A stretch of 64,000 bases of DNA from Butyrivibrio sp. NC2007 (GCF_000421405.1 NZ_ATWY01000011.1:1-64000); one strand, 5' to 3'; shown: positions 16,238-25,227, counted from the first letter of the stretch. A program made the numbers and translations. The notes: generated by a model not told the origin, from the sequence alone.

Positions 16238-17392
16238 ATGTTTACTAATCCTTTTTCACCAATATTTGGAGGAAAGCCCGGAGTCTTTTTTGGAAGAGAA
16301 GAGATTTTAAAGCTTTTTGATCATGCGATGATAGACTTGGGAAGTGAAGATCGCGCTATGTTTATTACAGGAACGAGAGGAAGCGGTAAGACAGCTCTTT
16401 TAGAGCAGTTTTCTATCAGAGCTGCTGCAAAAAAAAGGACTGTAATAGATCTTGGACCTGAAAACACAATATCACAGCTTGTTTATGCGCTTTCGGGATA
16501 TGATGAAATGACCAAAACAGTAAATCCCCAAGCTAATGTGAGTGTGTTGGGAATAGGCGGTGGCATTAGTGCAGGAGCAGTATCCAAGACTGAGCATGTT
16601 GGAAAGGAAAGGTTACAGGAACTTCTTCTCAAGGCTTGTGCTAACTCCAAGAATGGAATTTTGGTTACAGTTGATGAGGTTCAAAAAGTACCGATAGAGG
16701 ATGTTTCATCTTTGTGCAATGCCTTTCAAATGGCTTCTCGAAAGGGAAATGATATTATTCTGGCTGTAGCAGGATTGCCATATGCATATTCTGAGATAAT
16801 AAGACATGAAGGTTGTACTTATTTGAGACGTGCGACTCATTCGGAGCTTGGGCTATTCACATGGGATGAAACAACTGACGCTCTAAAAAAAGCTTTTTCA
16901 AAAATAAAGGGGCTGGTAATTGATGATAGTATAATAGCGAATTTTAATAGTGCAAGCTTTGGACATCCGTATTTGATGCAACTTCTCGGATATCATCTTA
17001 TATTGCGGATAAATGAACTTAATGCAGAAAAGAAGCATGTTGTTACAGAAGATGAAGCTTCGGTAGCTATAACAAATTCTGTATTTGCATATGAACAAAG
17101 ATCGTTGAAGCCATTATTGGATGAATTACCAAATAGTGAGAAAAAATATCTTAGAATAATGTCAGACTGTCTAAATGAAGATCGACTGGCTGCAACTGCT
17201 GATATTGCGCATGGCTTTGGAACAACCCAGAGTAAACTGAGTAAAACCAGAGCTTACCTTATTGACAATGGAATCATAGCGGCTCCTGAGCAGGGAAAGG
17301 TCATGTTTTGCATTCCTTATCTTGCTGCTTATGTAAAAAAAGATCTACATATATCTGATGCAGTAGAGATTGCTCGGCAAAGAAGAGTGTGA
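16238..17392 (+). CDS. AAA-family ATPase (ORC/Cdc6-like, stand-alone)
   Basis: 384 aa. Starts FTNPFSPIFGGKPGVFFGRE, the common opening of this ATPase group. Walker A is MFITGTRGSGKTALLEQF, Walker B is GILVTVDEVQ, and a sensor-like LAVAGLPY follows. The C-terminal third is helical with a winged-helix look (DIAHGFGTTQSKLSKTRAYLIDNGII). The ATG at 16238 is chosen because GGAGG is seven bases upstream. Related proteins occur in mobile or defence contexts, and this one abuts a decayed integrated element, but its role is unknown. Confidence 0.85.
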   Translation: MFTNPFSPIFGGKPGVFFGREEILKLFDHAMIDLGSEDRAMFITGTRGSGKTALLEQFSIRAAAKKRTVIDLGPENTISQLVYALSGYDEMTKTVNPQANVSVLGIGGGISAGAVSKTEHVGKERLQELLLKACANSKNGILVTVDEVQKVPIEDVSSLCNAFQMASRKGNDIILAVAGLPYAYSEIIRHEGCTYLRRATHSELGLFTWDETTDALKKAFSKIKGLVIDDSIIANFNSASFGHPYLMQLLGYHLILRINELNAEKKHVVTEDEASVAITNSVFAYEQRSLKPLLDELPNSEKKYLRIMSDCLNEDRLAATADIAHGFGTTQSKLSKTRAYLIDNGIIAAPEQGKVMFCIPYLAAYVKKDLHISDAVEIARQRRV

Positions 17393-17719
17393 TGCATGAT
17401 GCCGGAGGAAATTGACTTCTGGAAATCCACGAAAATGAGAAAAATACGTTGGACAAAAATAGGTTTAAAGCCAGTAAATACACATAAATAGAGGTTTTTT
17501 GCTAAGATGATAAGAATTCTATTCGTCTGCCACGGCACCACGAAGGTGTACTATTTATAACCCGTAATAGCTTGGAAAGCCGCGGAACTACTATGTTTAT
17601 GTATTGGAGTAGCCACACAGGATGATTACGATAATTTTTGATACTTTATGATTCTTAAGAGCGATTTTTTGTGTGATATCGTTTAAAATAATAGTGAATG
17701 AATATTTGGAGGAATCATA
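17393..17719 (+). other. Intergenic stretch holding the left end of a decayed integrated element
   Basis: After the ATPase stop there is about 110 bp without a recognisable gene, then a fragment of a low-molecular-weight phosphatase gene (17507-17560), then 160 bp of AT-rich sequence leading to the zinc-ribbon gene. No terminator or promoter is convincing. Confidence 0.6.
17507..17560 (+). pseudogene. 5' fragment of a low-molecular-weight phosphatase gene
   Basis: Encodes MIRILFVCHGTTKVYYL then stop. The first ten residues match the start of the intact phosphatase at 20365 (MIKILFVCHG) up to the active-site loop, after which similarity ends. At DNA level 16 bp (17522-17537) are identical to the intact gene, and the three nearby differences are mostly synonymous. 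This is the pattern left when an element integrates inside the 5' end of a gene and supplies a replacement start. Confidence 0.75.
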
Positions 17720-18196
17720 ATGAAGTGTCCATCTTGTGGGAAGGTTATAGTAGGGGACAGTATGTTCTGCTCATATTGCGGAAGGCCTATTAAGGATGAC
17801 TATAAAACCCGACAGCAGATTCTTCGGAACAAAAACGAAGAACAAAAGCAGAGAAGGCAAGAAGCTGCTGATGCTATGTGGTCAGAAGTTGAGAGTCGCA
17901 ATAATGTGCGTAAACCACTGCAACCTAAAATAAGCTATAACAAGGTAGCTAAGAAAAAAAGTGTGACAGCTGCTGGGAACAAGAGTGAAATAATGAGCGA
18001 AGTAGTCACCTGCCCTAAATGCCATACTAAGTACAACATGTTCCTAAAAAAGAAGACATATCTTTCGTTTAATACTACGTGCCCTATATGTAACAAGAAG
18101 TGGAAAAAACGCTATTGGGGTAGGATATTCATCACCATCTTATTTGCTATCATCCTCTATTTAGGAGTTTTTTTCTATGTTGCAAATATAATCTAA
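17720..18196 (+). CDS. Zinc-ribbon protein with C-terminal membrane anchor
   Basis: 158 aa. N-terminal zinc ribbon CPSCGKVIVGDSMFCSYCG (residues 3-21), a charged linker rich in Lys, Arg and Gln, a second four-cysteine ribbon (CPKCHTKYNM ... CPICNKKW, about residues 97-130), and a single membrane helix at the end (IFITILFAIILYLGVFFYV). Such proteins are common, anchored on the cytoplasmic face, and mostly of unknown function. TGGAGG precedes the ATG. It lies inside the remnant element. Confidence 0.8.
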   Translation: MKCPSCGKVIVGDSMFCSYCGRPIKDDYKTRQQILRNKNEEQKQRRQEAADAMWSEVESRNNVRKPLQPKISYNKVAKKKSVTAAGNKSEIMSEVVTCPKCHTKYNMFLKKKTYLSFNTTCPICNKKWKKRYWGRIFITILFAIILYLGVFFYVANII

Positions 18197-18275
18197 TCAT
18201 TATGAGTATGGGCCATGATCAGTCTGTGGTCAGTTGGTAAGCCAATATAGATAAAGACAAGGAGGATGAGTCATC

Positions 18276-18530
18276 ATGGATTTTGAGAAGATATGGCAGA
18301 ATATTGTAAACTGTGAAGGACAAGAATTCAGGACTATAAAGGGAGAGCCATTTACGTATCTGATCAAAGGCAATGGTATTATCCCGAGTAGGACGAATCA
18401 GCTAATACCAAAGAGTAATATTGGTAAAGCTGCTGAAATTAAAAATTTGACTGGGCCAGGTATGATAACAAATCTGGTCAGGGGATCGTCATACGTATAT
18501 GCTATTTTGGCAGACAAACGCATCAGATAG
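18276..18530 (+). CDS. Small conserved hypothetical protein
   Basis: 84 aa, soluble, not assigned to a named family. It contains a compact mix of strands and short helices (GEPFTYLIKGNGIIPSRTN, then GPGMITNLVRGSSYVYAIL). AAGGAGG lies upstream of the ATG, and a strong terminator follows at 18564, so it is probably expressed. Located inside the remnant element. Confidence 0.6.
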   Translation: MDFEKIWQNIVNCEGQEFRTIKGEPFTYLIKGNGIIPSRTNQLIPKSNIGKAAEIKNLTGPGMITNLVRGSSYVYAILADKRIR

Positions 18531-18563
18531 TTGGAATTCAAATAAAAGATACGGGGTTTAAGA

Positions 18564-18591
18564 GCATCTACCTACGGGTAGGTGCTTTTTT
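18564..18591 (+). terminator. Rho-independent terminator
   Basis: GCATCTACC/GGTAGGTGC, nine-base stem with a TACG loop and TTTTTT. It separates the small unknown gene from the chimeric integrase pseudogene. Confidence 0.85.
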
Positions 18592-18617
18592 CGTGCTTTT
18601 TATCTGGAGGTTGAATC

Positions 18618-19490
18618 TTGGCAAACAGGATAAAAGGAATAACCGTCGAGATTGGCGGGGATACAACTAAATTACAGAACGCCCTTAGGGGAGTCAAACC
18701 AAAGTTCGTGTATAGCTGGAAGTTGGAGCCCACTGATCCATTACCTGCTGGCAAGAAGCCTTGTTTATCACTCAGGGAATTAGAAAAGCAGGTAGAGAAG
18801 GAGATTGATTCACCGATTTCTCCCCTGGCTAAGAAAATGACAGTCTTGGAGCTGGCTCAGAGATATGTAAAGACCAAAGTTGCAGTAAGGCCAAATACAA
18901 AGCAAAATTATGGTTTTGTTTTAAACTTGCTTTCTAAGGAAGATTTCTCAAATAAGATTATCTGCAAGGTAAAAACCTCTGATGCTAAGCTCTTTTTATC
19001 AAGTTGCAGGAAGACGGGAAAGGCTATAGCACAATCAGAAATGTTAGAGGGGTTCTAAGGCCGGCATTCCAGATGGCTGTTGATGACGATATGCTTGTCA
19101 AAAATCCATTTGGTTTCCAATTTGGAGGAGTTGTAATAAATGACACTCAGCCAAGAGACGCTCTTGATGAAAAGCAAATGGAGAGCTTCCTTAGGTTTGT
19201 TCATGACGATTATACCTATTTTTAAGCTTCAGATTCCGGTTTTATCCCCTCACATTTGCAGGCATACATATTGTACCAATATGGCCAGGGCAGGCATGAG
19301 CCCTAAAACGCTACAATACCTGATGGGGCATTCGGACATAAGCATCACCATGAACGTATACACTCATCTAGGATTGAATGACGCCAAGGAAGAGATGATC
19401 AGGGTAGAGGAGCTTAACAGAGCCAGAAACGAAATGAAGAAGGAAGGCAAGATCAAGCCTGTAAGTCAGAAAATGTTTAGAGTTGTATGA
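18618..19490 (+). pseudogene. Tape-measure/tyrosine-integrase chimera, frameshifted and deleted
   Basis: A TTG start with TCTGGAGG upstream opens MANRIKGITVEIGGDTTKL, the N-terminus of phage tail tape-measure proteins. At about residue 27 it changes abruptly to a Tn916-type integrase (KFVYSWKLEPTDPLPAGKKP, arm- and core-binding domains). A frameshift near 19015-19022 moves the reading into GKGYSTIRNVRGVLRPAFQM. A deletion near 19225 then removes the first catalytic arginine and its surroundings. The remaining C-terminal part has HICRHTYCTNMARAGM and the tyrosine in TMNVYTHL. It cannot make an active recombinase. Confidence 0.85.
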
Positions 19491-19522
19491 GGAAGTAGCC
19501 AAAAACTACTTCCTCTTTTACA

Positions 19523-20065
19523 TTATTCATGTACGAACAGAGTATGCTTTATGATGAGTATTGATGCCCATATGGTTGATATAAGGAGCAAGGAGTAAAT
19601 CAATAGATTCACTAATCCAATATATTGAATAGCCTGTAGAAATGTGGTATTAACATCTTTTTTATTAATTATCACCTTATACTCTTCATTAGAATCATAA
19701 AACGCATTATCACTCCCAAAACTTTCAAAGCCATTTGAATCTACTTCTTTAAGAGCGCCCGACTGAGGGTCTATATATCCGATGATGTCATAGGTGCTAT
19801 CATTTTTGTCTATATCAATCTTTAAGTTCCAATAATAAACATCATTAGAATCCGCATTTTGAACTTCAACTAAATTAGTGACGGTATACCCATCAGGGAT
19901 AGCATTCCCATAGAGACGTATAAAACAGTAGACAATGGCCAGAAATGATATAAGTGGAAACCATTTTATATAGCTTCCTGTTATTAGTTTGTAGTCATTC
20001 CTCATGAAAGAAAAGATTATTCCTATAGAGAATAGACCGCCAAAAAAAGCAATAACATATTCCAT
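19523..20065 (-). CDS. Membrane protein of unknown function
   Basis: 180 aa. Two N-terminal membrane helices (about residues 3-20 and 35-53), a roughly 85-residue polar middle that is probably outside the membrane, and a long C-terminal hydrophobic segment (about 145-172, one or two helices). GGAAGGAG precedes the ATG. It is on the opposite strand to its neighbours, its AT content is higher, and it lies inside the remnant element, so it is probably cargo. No family recognised. Confidence 0.65.
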   Translation of the reverse strand: MEYVIAFFGGLFSIGIIFSFMRNDYKLITGSYIKWFPLISFLAIVYCFIRLYGNAIPDGYTVTNLVEVQNADSNDVYYWNLKIDIDKNDSTYDIIGYIDPQSGALKEVDSNGFESFGSDNAFYDSNEEYKVIINKKDVNTTFLQAIQYIGLVNLLIYSLLLISTIWASILIIKHTLFVHE

Positions 20066-20364
20066 TGTAATGCTCCTTCCTTAAAATCTGTTCTATTCAT
20101 ATTTTAACAGAAAAACATTTTTGAGAACTACGAGATTGTAATGATAGTCAGCATATTAAATACCTTCCTCGGAATATCTCAGAATCAAAAATGTGCCTTA
20201 CTACTTTTTGACTACTTTTCATGTCCATGATTTTCCTAGATATTCCTATTTGTTACACAAACTGTGATATGATAGTTCTGTCACCGTGATATGTGAACAC
20301 AATTTTTATCCCGCAACGGTGCGCATTACAGGGAATAACTCAGAATTTCAAGGAGCCAAAATAA
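20066..20364. other. AT-rich right end of the integrated element
   Basis: No gene seen. A direct repeat ACTACTTTT at 20200-20208 and 20211-20219 (11-bp period) could be an arm-type integrase site. The rest includes the leader of the phosphatase gene, with AAGGAG before its ATG. No convincing -35/-10 pair could be assigned. Confidence 0.4.
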
Positions 20365-20958
20365 ATGATAAAAATACTGTTCGTCTGCCACGGCAACATC
20401 TGCCGTTCAACAATGGCAGAGTTTGTAATGAAAGACATAGTGAATAAGCAAGGCCTGTCTGATGCCTTCCACATTGAGTCCTCAGCGACCCATACCGATG
20501 AGATCTGGAACGGGGTGGGAAGCCCTGTGTATCCGCCGGCAAGAGCCAAGCTCAGAGAGCACGGGATCGGTACATCCGATAACGAGCTGGGAGTAAGCGC
20601 AAAGCGCGCGAGGCTCACATCCAGAACGGACTACGACAAGTTTGACTATATTATAGGAATGGACTCGGCCAATATGAGGAACCTAAACAGCCTCTTTGGC
20701 GGAGACCCGGACCACAAGCTCTACAAGATGCTTGATTTTGCAGATAGAGACGGAGATGTGGCAGATCCCTGGTACACAGGCAACTTCGACGCTACATGGC
20801 GTGATGTTTCCGAAGGATGCCACGGCCTTTTCAGACAGATACTTACAGATCCTGATATGGCAAAAGAGCTATCGGACTACGACGCTGATATCGATGAATC
20901 CGCAGATTCCGAATACAGAAACTCCGGTATCAACTACGACGACTTCCCCAGAGGATAA
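20365..20958 (+). CDS. Low-molecular-weight protein-tyrosine-phosphatase family protein
   Basis: 197 aa. The phosphate-binding loop VCHGNICRST (Cys8 to Arg14) is intact. The general-acid region VADPWYTGNFDATWRDV is near residue 133. Family members remove phosphate from tyrosine or arginine residues or serve in capsule control. It is about 40 residues longer than the typical 155, with an acidic tail (SDYDADIDESADSEY) of unknown role. The 5' end is duplicated at 17507, marking this gene as the target of an integrated element. Confidence 0.92.
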   Translation: MIKILFVCHGNICRSTMAEFVMKDIVNKQGLSDAFHIESSATHTDEIWNGVGSPVYPPARAKLREHGIGTSDNELGVSAKRARLTSRTDYDKFDYIIGMDSANMRNLNSLFGGDPDHKLYKMLDFADRDGDVADPWYTGNFDATWRDVSEGCHGLFRQILTDPDMAKELSDYDADIDESADSEYRNSGINYDDFPRG

Positions 20959-20988
20959 ATCCCGGTCAACGTAGTAATCTATACTACA

Positions 20989-21018
20989 TTGCACTACTTC
21001 GATGAATTGTGATATGCT
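20989..21018 (+). promoter_or_regulatory. Putative promoter of the degV-family gene
   Basis: TTGCAC (20989-20994), 18 bp, TATGCT (21013-21018). Just upstream an inverted repeat GTAGT/ACTAC (about 20971-20987) could be an operator. Moderate match only. Confidence 0.4.
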
Positions 21019-21113
21019 ACTGTCTATGTTTGGAAACGAAAACTTCCATGCATACGGCGGTAGCTTATTTTATGCATGTATATAGGAAACGATTTCATCG
21101 GGAGGAGATAAAA

Positions 21114-21965
21114 ATGGCAGTAAGGATAATAACGGATTCGGCAAGCGATATATCGCAGGAGAGGGCTGCACAGTGGGGAATTACCGTAATGCCCTTAAAG
21201 GTCAGGTTTGGGGATGAGGAATTCCTTGACGGAGTAACGCTTTCATGCGCAGACTTCTACAAAAAGCTTATAGAAACAGACGAAGTACCAAAGACCAGTC
21301 AGATAACACCATACGATTATTCACAGGAATATCAGAAGGCTGAGGATGCGGGGGATGAGCTTATCTGCTTTACACTCTCATCCGGCGTTTCGGGTTCATA
21401 CCAGAGCGCATGTATGGCAGCCGATGATTTCTCTGAAAACATCTATGTTGTGGATACCAAGCAGTTCTGCATATCTGAGTACATCATAGTTCAGAGAGCA
21501 GTGGAACTCAGGGATAAAGGTCTTTTGGCAAAAGAGATAGTAGAGACCATTACAGAAGAGATGAAGCGTGCACATGTCATCGCTGTCTTTGACACCCTTG
21601 AATATCTTAAGCTCGGTGGAAGACTCTCCTCGGCAGCAGCCTTCGCCGGAAATCTGCTCATGATAAAGCCGGTAATTACAATAGAAGACGGAGAGGTCAG
21701 AGTGATCGGCAAGGCCAGAGGTTCAAGAAACAGCCACAACATGCTGATTGAGTTCGTAAATAAGACCGGAGGCATCGACATGGATATGCCGATATGCCTA
21801 GGCTATACAGGCTTTAGCGATGAGATGTTAAAAAAATACGTTGAAGATTCAAAATGCCTTTACGAAGGCCACGAAGAAAAGCTCCAGTACGCTACTGTAG
21901 GAGCTACAATCGGAACTTATGCCGGACCCGGAGCAATTGCACTTGCCTACTTCGAAAAACCGTAA
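21114..21965 (+). CDS. DegV family fatty-acid-binding protein
   Basis: 283 aa, the usual DegV length. It begins VRIITDSASDISQE and continues with FYKKLIETDEVPKTSQITP, LSSGVSGSYQSA and GGRLSSAAAFAGNLLMIKPV, all standard for the family. DegV proteins bind a fatty acid between two domains and can act as FakB partners of the kinase FakA, which feeds exogenous fatty acids into phospholipids; no fakA is present here. The ATG at 21114 has GGAGGAG upstream and gives the canonical N-terminus. A longer in-frame reading from 21009 is not supported. Confidence 0.92.
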   Translation: MAVRIITDSASDISQERAAQWGITVMPLKVRFGDEEFLDGVTLSCADFYKKLIETDEVPKTSQITPYDYSQEYQKAEDAGDELICFTLSSGVSGSYQSACMAADDFSENIYVVDTKQFCISEYIIVQRAVELRDKGLLAKEIVETITEEMKRAHVIAVFDTLEYLKLGGRLSSAAAFAGNLLMIKPVITIEDGEVRVIGKARGSRNSHNMLIEFVNKTGGIDMDMPICLGYTGFSDEMLKKYVEDSKCLYEGHEEKLQYATVGATIGTYAGPGAIALAYFEKP

Positions 21966-22022
21966 ACTGTGGTAAAATAGATACAGCGTTTCAATTCGAC
22001 TTTTTGTTGGAGGAGGTTATTC

Positions 22023-23600
22023 ATGTTAAGAGATAACAAGATTTGGGTTGCCAACACCGAAAACGGCGAGAATGTATTTCTTTTGCCCAAGATGGCCAAT
22101 CGTCACGGCCTTATTGCTGGTGCAACCGGAACAGGTAAAACCATCACTTTAAAAGTCCTTGCTGAGTCCTTCAGCGACATGGGAGTTCCTGTATTTCTTG
22201 CAGACGTAAAGGGCGATCTCTCAGGTATGGTAGAAGAGGGCAGAGACTCTGAAGATATGCAGAAGCGTATCCAGAAGTTCGGCCTTGCAGAAGCAGGATT
22301 TGAGTACAAGAAATATCCTGCAACCTTCTGGGATGTATTCGGAGAGCAGGGAATTCCGCTTCGTACAACTGTTTCAGAGATGGGACCACTTCTTCTTGCC
22401 AGAATTTTAGGTCTTAACGATCTTCAGAGAGATATTCTCACAATTGCATTTAAGATTGCAGATGACAACGAGCTGCTCCTTATTGATACCAAGGATTTAA
22501 AGGCTCTTCTTAACTATGTTTCCGAGAACAGAAATGATTTTGCTGCAGATTACGGCAATATCAGTCCTGTATCGGTTGCAGCCATCGTAAGATCAATCGT
22601 ATCTCTGGAAATGGCAGGAGCAGATAAGTTCTTCTTTGAGCCTGCTCTTGATATTCATGACTGGTTTGCAACAGGTCCTGATGGAAGAGGAATGATCAAC
22701 ATTCTTGATTCCACAAGCCTTATCAACAACGGAACACTTTATGCAACCTTCCTTCTTTGGATGATGTCAGAGCTCTTCGAGACACTTCCCGAGGTGGGAG
22801 ACCTTGATAAGCCCAAGATGGTATTCTTCTTTGATGAAGCACATCTCCTTTTCAAGGATTCACCCAAGATGCTCATGGACAAGATCGAGCAGGTTGTTAA
22901 GCTCATCAGATCTAAGGGCGTAGGTATCTACTTTGTAACTCAGAACCCAAGAGATATTCCGGACGGCGTTCTTGCACAGCTCGGTAACAAGATCCAGCAT
23001 GCACTTCATGCATACACTCCTTCAGATATGAAGGCCGTTAAGGCAGCAGCTGACTCTTTCCGCGAGAATCCTGCATTTAAGACAGCTGATGTTATCCAGG
23101 AGCTTGGAACCGGAGAAGCAGTTATTTCCTTATTAGATGAGACAGGAACCCCTTCAGTTTGCGAGAAGGTCAAGATCCTTCCTCCTCAGTCACTTATGGG
23201 CGGAATCGACTCCTCCACAAGAAACCGTGAGATCAATGGAAGTAAGCTCTATGACAAGTACTTCGAGCCTCATGATCCTGACTCAGCTTTCGAATTCCTT
23301 GAGAGAAAGGGAATTGCTGATGCTAAGGCCAAGGAAGAGCTCGCAGCAGCAGAGGCAGAGCGCAAGGCAAAAGAGAAAGAAGAAGCCGCTGCAGCTAAGG
23401 CAGCCGAGAAGGAAAAGGCAGCAGCTGACAGAAAGAAGAAACAGACAGCCAAGACCATCGGAAATTCAGTGGTTGGTACTGTCGGCCGTGAAGTAGGAAA
23501 GACAGTGGGCGGAACCTTTGGTAAGTTCGGTAAGACCCTTGGCGGAAACCTTGGTGCAAGCCTTGGAAGAGGACTCTTTGCAACACTGTTCAAGTCATGA
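22023..23600 (+). CDS. HerA-like ATPase, DUF853 (YjgR) family
   Basis: 525 aa. Walker A GLIAGATGTGKTITLKVL is near residues 35-52, Walker B KMVFFFDEAHLLF near 260-272, and YFVTQNPRDIPDGVLAQLGNKIQHALH follows, with the sensor and arginine-finger region. The C-terminal 100 residues are an Ala/Glu/Lys-rich coiled coil, then a glycine-rich tail (GREVGKTVGGTFGKFGKTLG). Family members are hexameric DNA-translocase-like ATPases of unclear role. GGAGGAGG precedes the ATG. It lies directly upstream of the dcw cluster but is separated from it by a terminator. Confidence 0.92.
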   Translation: MLRDNKIWVANTENGENVFLLPKMANRHGLIAGATGTGKTITLKVLAESFSDMGVPVFLADVKGDLSGMVEEGRDSEDMQKRIQKFGLAEAGFEYKKYPATFWDVFGEQGIPLRTTVSEMGPLLLARILGLNDLQRDILTIAFKIADDNELLLIDTKDLKALLNYVSENRNDFAADYGNISPVSVAAIVRSIVSLEMAGADKFFFEPALDIHDWFATGPDGRGMINILDSTSLINNGTLYATFLLWMMSELFETLPEVGDLDKPKMVFFFDEAHLLFKDSPKMLMDKIEQVVKLIRSKGVGIYFVTQNPRDIPDGVLAQLGNKIQHALHAYTPSDMKAVKAAADSFRENPAFKTADVIQELGTGEAVISLLDETGTPSVCEKVKILPPQSLMGGIDSSTRNREINGSKLYDKYFEPHDPDSAFEFLERKGIADAKAKEELAAAEAERKAKEKEEAAAAKAAEKEKAAADRKKKQTAKTIGNSVVGTVGREVGKTVGGTFGKFGKTLGGNLGASLGRGLFATLFKS

Positions 23601-23652
23601 TAAACAAGTCATATTATTAAATTTTTAAAAAAACTGTAATAATTCAAAATTA

Positions 23653-23713
23653 AAAAATCGCTTATTTAGTGGATGGCAAAAGGCTAAACCACTAGATAAG
23701 CGATTTTTTATCC
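23653..23713 (+). terminator. Strong rho-independent terminator before the dcw cluster
   Basis: TCGCTTATTTAGTGG pairs with CCACTAGATAAGCGA (one G-T pair), flanked by A and T runs, so it can work in both directions. Loop of 16 bases. Confidence 0.88.
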
Positions 23714-23763
23714 CCCACTTTTCCCCCACTCCAAAAAGGCAGATAAAACCTGAGAAAAAGCTA

Positions 23764-23840
23764 TTGTTAAATGAGATTTTTTTGTTTATAATGGTTTCAG
23801 GTGGTAAAAAGTGTCAAAAAGTGGTAAATAGTGGTACAAA
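23764..23840 (+). promoter_or_regulatory. dcw promoter with four MraZ boxes
   Basis: TTGTTA (23764-23769), 17 bp, TATAAT (23787-23792). Right after it, at exact 10-bp intervals, come GTGGTAAAAA (23801), GTGTCAAAAA (23811), GTGGTAAATA (23821) and GTGGTACAAA (23831), and a fifth GTG begins the coding region. MraZ is known to bind GTGG/TGGG direct repeats with a 10-bp period and to control its own operon. Confidence 0.85.
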
Positions 23841-23843
23841 AGT

Positions 23844-24284
23844 GTGAGAACTGCGTTTAAGGGAGAATACAGCCATTCCATAGATGCTAAGGGAAGGCTC
23901 ATAGTTCCGGCAAAGTTCCGTGAGCTTCTCGGTGATCAGTTTGTGGTAACCAAGGGGTTTGACGGCTGTCTTTTCGTGTTTGCGCAGGATGGATGGGACC
24001 AGTTTGAAGAAAAACTTCAGGCCCTTCCGATGGATAAGCCCGAAGCCAGAATGCTGGGACGTTTCTTTATCTCAGGTGCCATTGACGCAGAAGTTGACAA
24101 GCAGGGAAGAATTCTTTTACCAACCAATCTCTTACAGCATGCCAAGATCGAGAAGGAAGCAGTGATTGCCGGCGTGGGCAACAGAGCTGAAATCTGGAGT
24201 AAGGCAGAGTGGGAGAAGGCAAGTACCTTTGAAGATATCAATGGAATCGCTGCTAAGATGAGCGAGTACGGATTGAGTATTTAA
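23844..24284 (+). CDS. mraZ: Transcriptional regulator MraZ
   Basis: 146 aa with two SpoVT-AbrB-like halves. The first half reads [26 protein letters not shown] and the second [20 protein letters not shown], each carrying the conserved D-x-x-GR motif. MraZ forms a ring that binds the repeats in its own promoter and controls the division cluster. A GTG start is the only reasonable choice because no methionine precedes the conserved FKGEY. It has no clear Shine-Dalgarno; the operator repeat GTGGTA lies in that position. The rsmH gene starts four bases after its stop. Confidence 0.95.
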   Translation: MRTAFKGEYSHSIDAKGRLIVPAKFRELLGDQFVVTKGFDGCLFVFAQDGWDQFEEKLQALPMDKPEARMLGRFFISGAIDAEVDKQGRILLPTNLLQHAKIEKEAVIAGVGNRAEIWSKAEWEKASTFEDINGIAAKMSEYGLSI

Positions 24285-24288
24285 GCCT

Positions 24289-25227
24289 ATGGAATTCAAG
24301 CATTATTCAGTGCTCCTTAAGGAGTGCCTCGATAATCTGAATATAAAGCCTGATGGGATATATCTCGACGGAACCCTTGGCGGAGCCGGACACTCTTTTC
24401 ATATAGCAGAAAGACTGACAGAGGGCGGACATCTCTACGGGACCGATCAGGATGAAGATGCCATCGCAGCTGCAACAAAGAGGCTTGAGCCCTTTAATGA
24501 CAGAGTTACGATCATCAGGGACAACTATGAGAATGCAGTGACAAGGCTTAGAGCTCTCGGGGTTACCGGTGTTGACGGAATCCTGTTGGATCTGGGAGTA
24601 TCGTCATTTCAGCTGGATAACGCAGAGAGAGGATTTACTTATAAAGAAGATGTTCCGCTGGACATGAGAATGGACCAGAGACAGGCACTTACAGCCAGAG
24701 ACATTGTCAATGACTATTCGGAGACGGAGATCTTCCATATTATCAGAGATTTCGGCGAGGACAAGTTCGCCAAGAATATAGCGAAACATATCTGCATAGA
24801 AAGACAGAAGGCGCCCATTGAGACAACAGGGCAGCTCAACGACATTATAAAAGCTGCAATTCCGGCCAAGATGAGAGAAAAGGGAGGACATCCTTCCAAG
24901 AGAACCTATCAGGCGATAAGGATTGCACTTAACAGAGAGCTGGATGTGCTTCAGAACTCTCTGGATGGATTCATAGATTTTCTGAATCCGGGAGGAAGGC
25001 TGTGCGTGATTACGTTCCATTCATTGGAAGACCGCATAACCAAGAACAATTTTAAGACCAACGAAAACCCATGCACATGTCCACCGGATTTCCCGGTATG
25101 TGTGTGCGGCAAGAAATCAAAAGGAAAGGTGATCACCAGAAAACCGATCCTGCCGAGCGAAGAAGAACTTTCAGAGAACAAAAGATCTCAGAGTGCTAAG
25201 CTCAGAGTATTTGAAAAGATTATGTAA
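24289..25227 (+). CDS. rsmH: 16S rRNA (cytosine(1402)-N(4))-methyltransferase RsmH
   Basis: 312 aa. N-terminal [32 protein letters not shown] is the SAM-binding opening, followed by [20 protein letters not shown] and LDMRMD, which are invariant in RsmH. The late [19 protein letters not shown] and the C-terminal KPILPSEEE segment complete it. The enzyme methylates C1402 in the ribosomal decoding centre. Its position behind mraZ is the near-universal order. Confidence 0.97.
   Translation: MEFKHYSVLLKECLDNLNIKPDGIYLDGTLGGAGHSFHIAERLTEGGHLYGTDQDEDAIAAATKRLEPFNDRVTIIRDNYENAVTRLRALGVTGVDGILLDLGVSSFQLDNAERGFTYKEDVPLDMRMDQRQALTARDIVNDYSETEIFHIIRDFGEDKFAKNIAKHICIERQKAPIETTGQLNDIIKAAIPAKMREKGGHPSKRTYQAIRIALNRELDVLQNSLDGFIDFLNPGGRLCVITFHSLEDRITKNNFKTNENPCTCPPDFPVCVCGKKSKGKVITRKPILPSEEELSENKRSQSAKLRVFEKIM

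Larger units (their letters stand above)
17522..20395 (+). mobile_element. Decayed integrated element (prophage/ICE remnant) at the phosphatase gene
   Basis: Bounded by direct repeats TTCGTCTGCCACGGCA at 17522-17537 and 20380-20395, both in the same position of a phosphatase reading frame. Inside are a zinc-ribbon membrane protein, a small unknown protein, an integrase pseudogene with a phage tape-measure N-terminus, and an unknown membrane protein. The integrase type (Tn916-like) and the phage piece make it a remnant of at least one phage or conjugative element. Interpreting the repeats as attL/attR is inference. Confidence 0.65.

Noticed and set aside
17396-17491. Short frame (about 31 codons) after the ATPase gene
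   Set aside because: No independent support beyond a chance GGAGG inside it; too short to judge.
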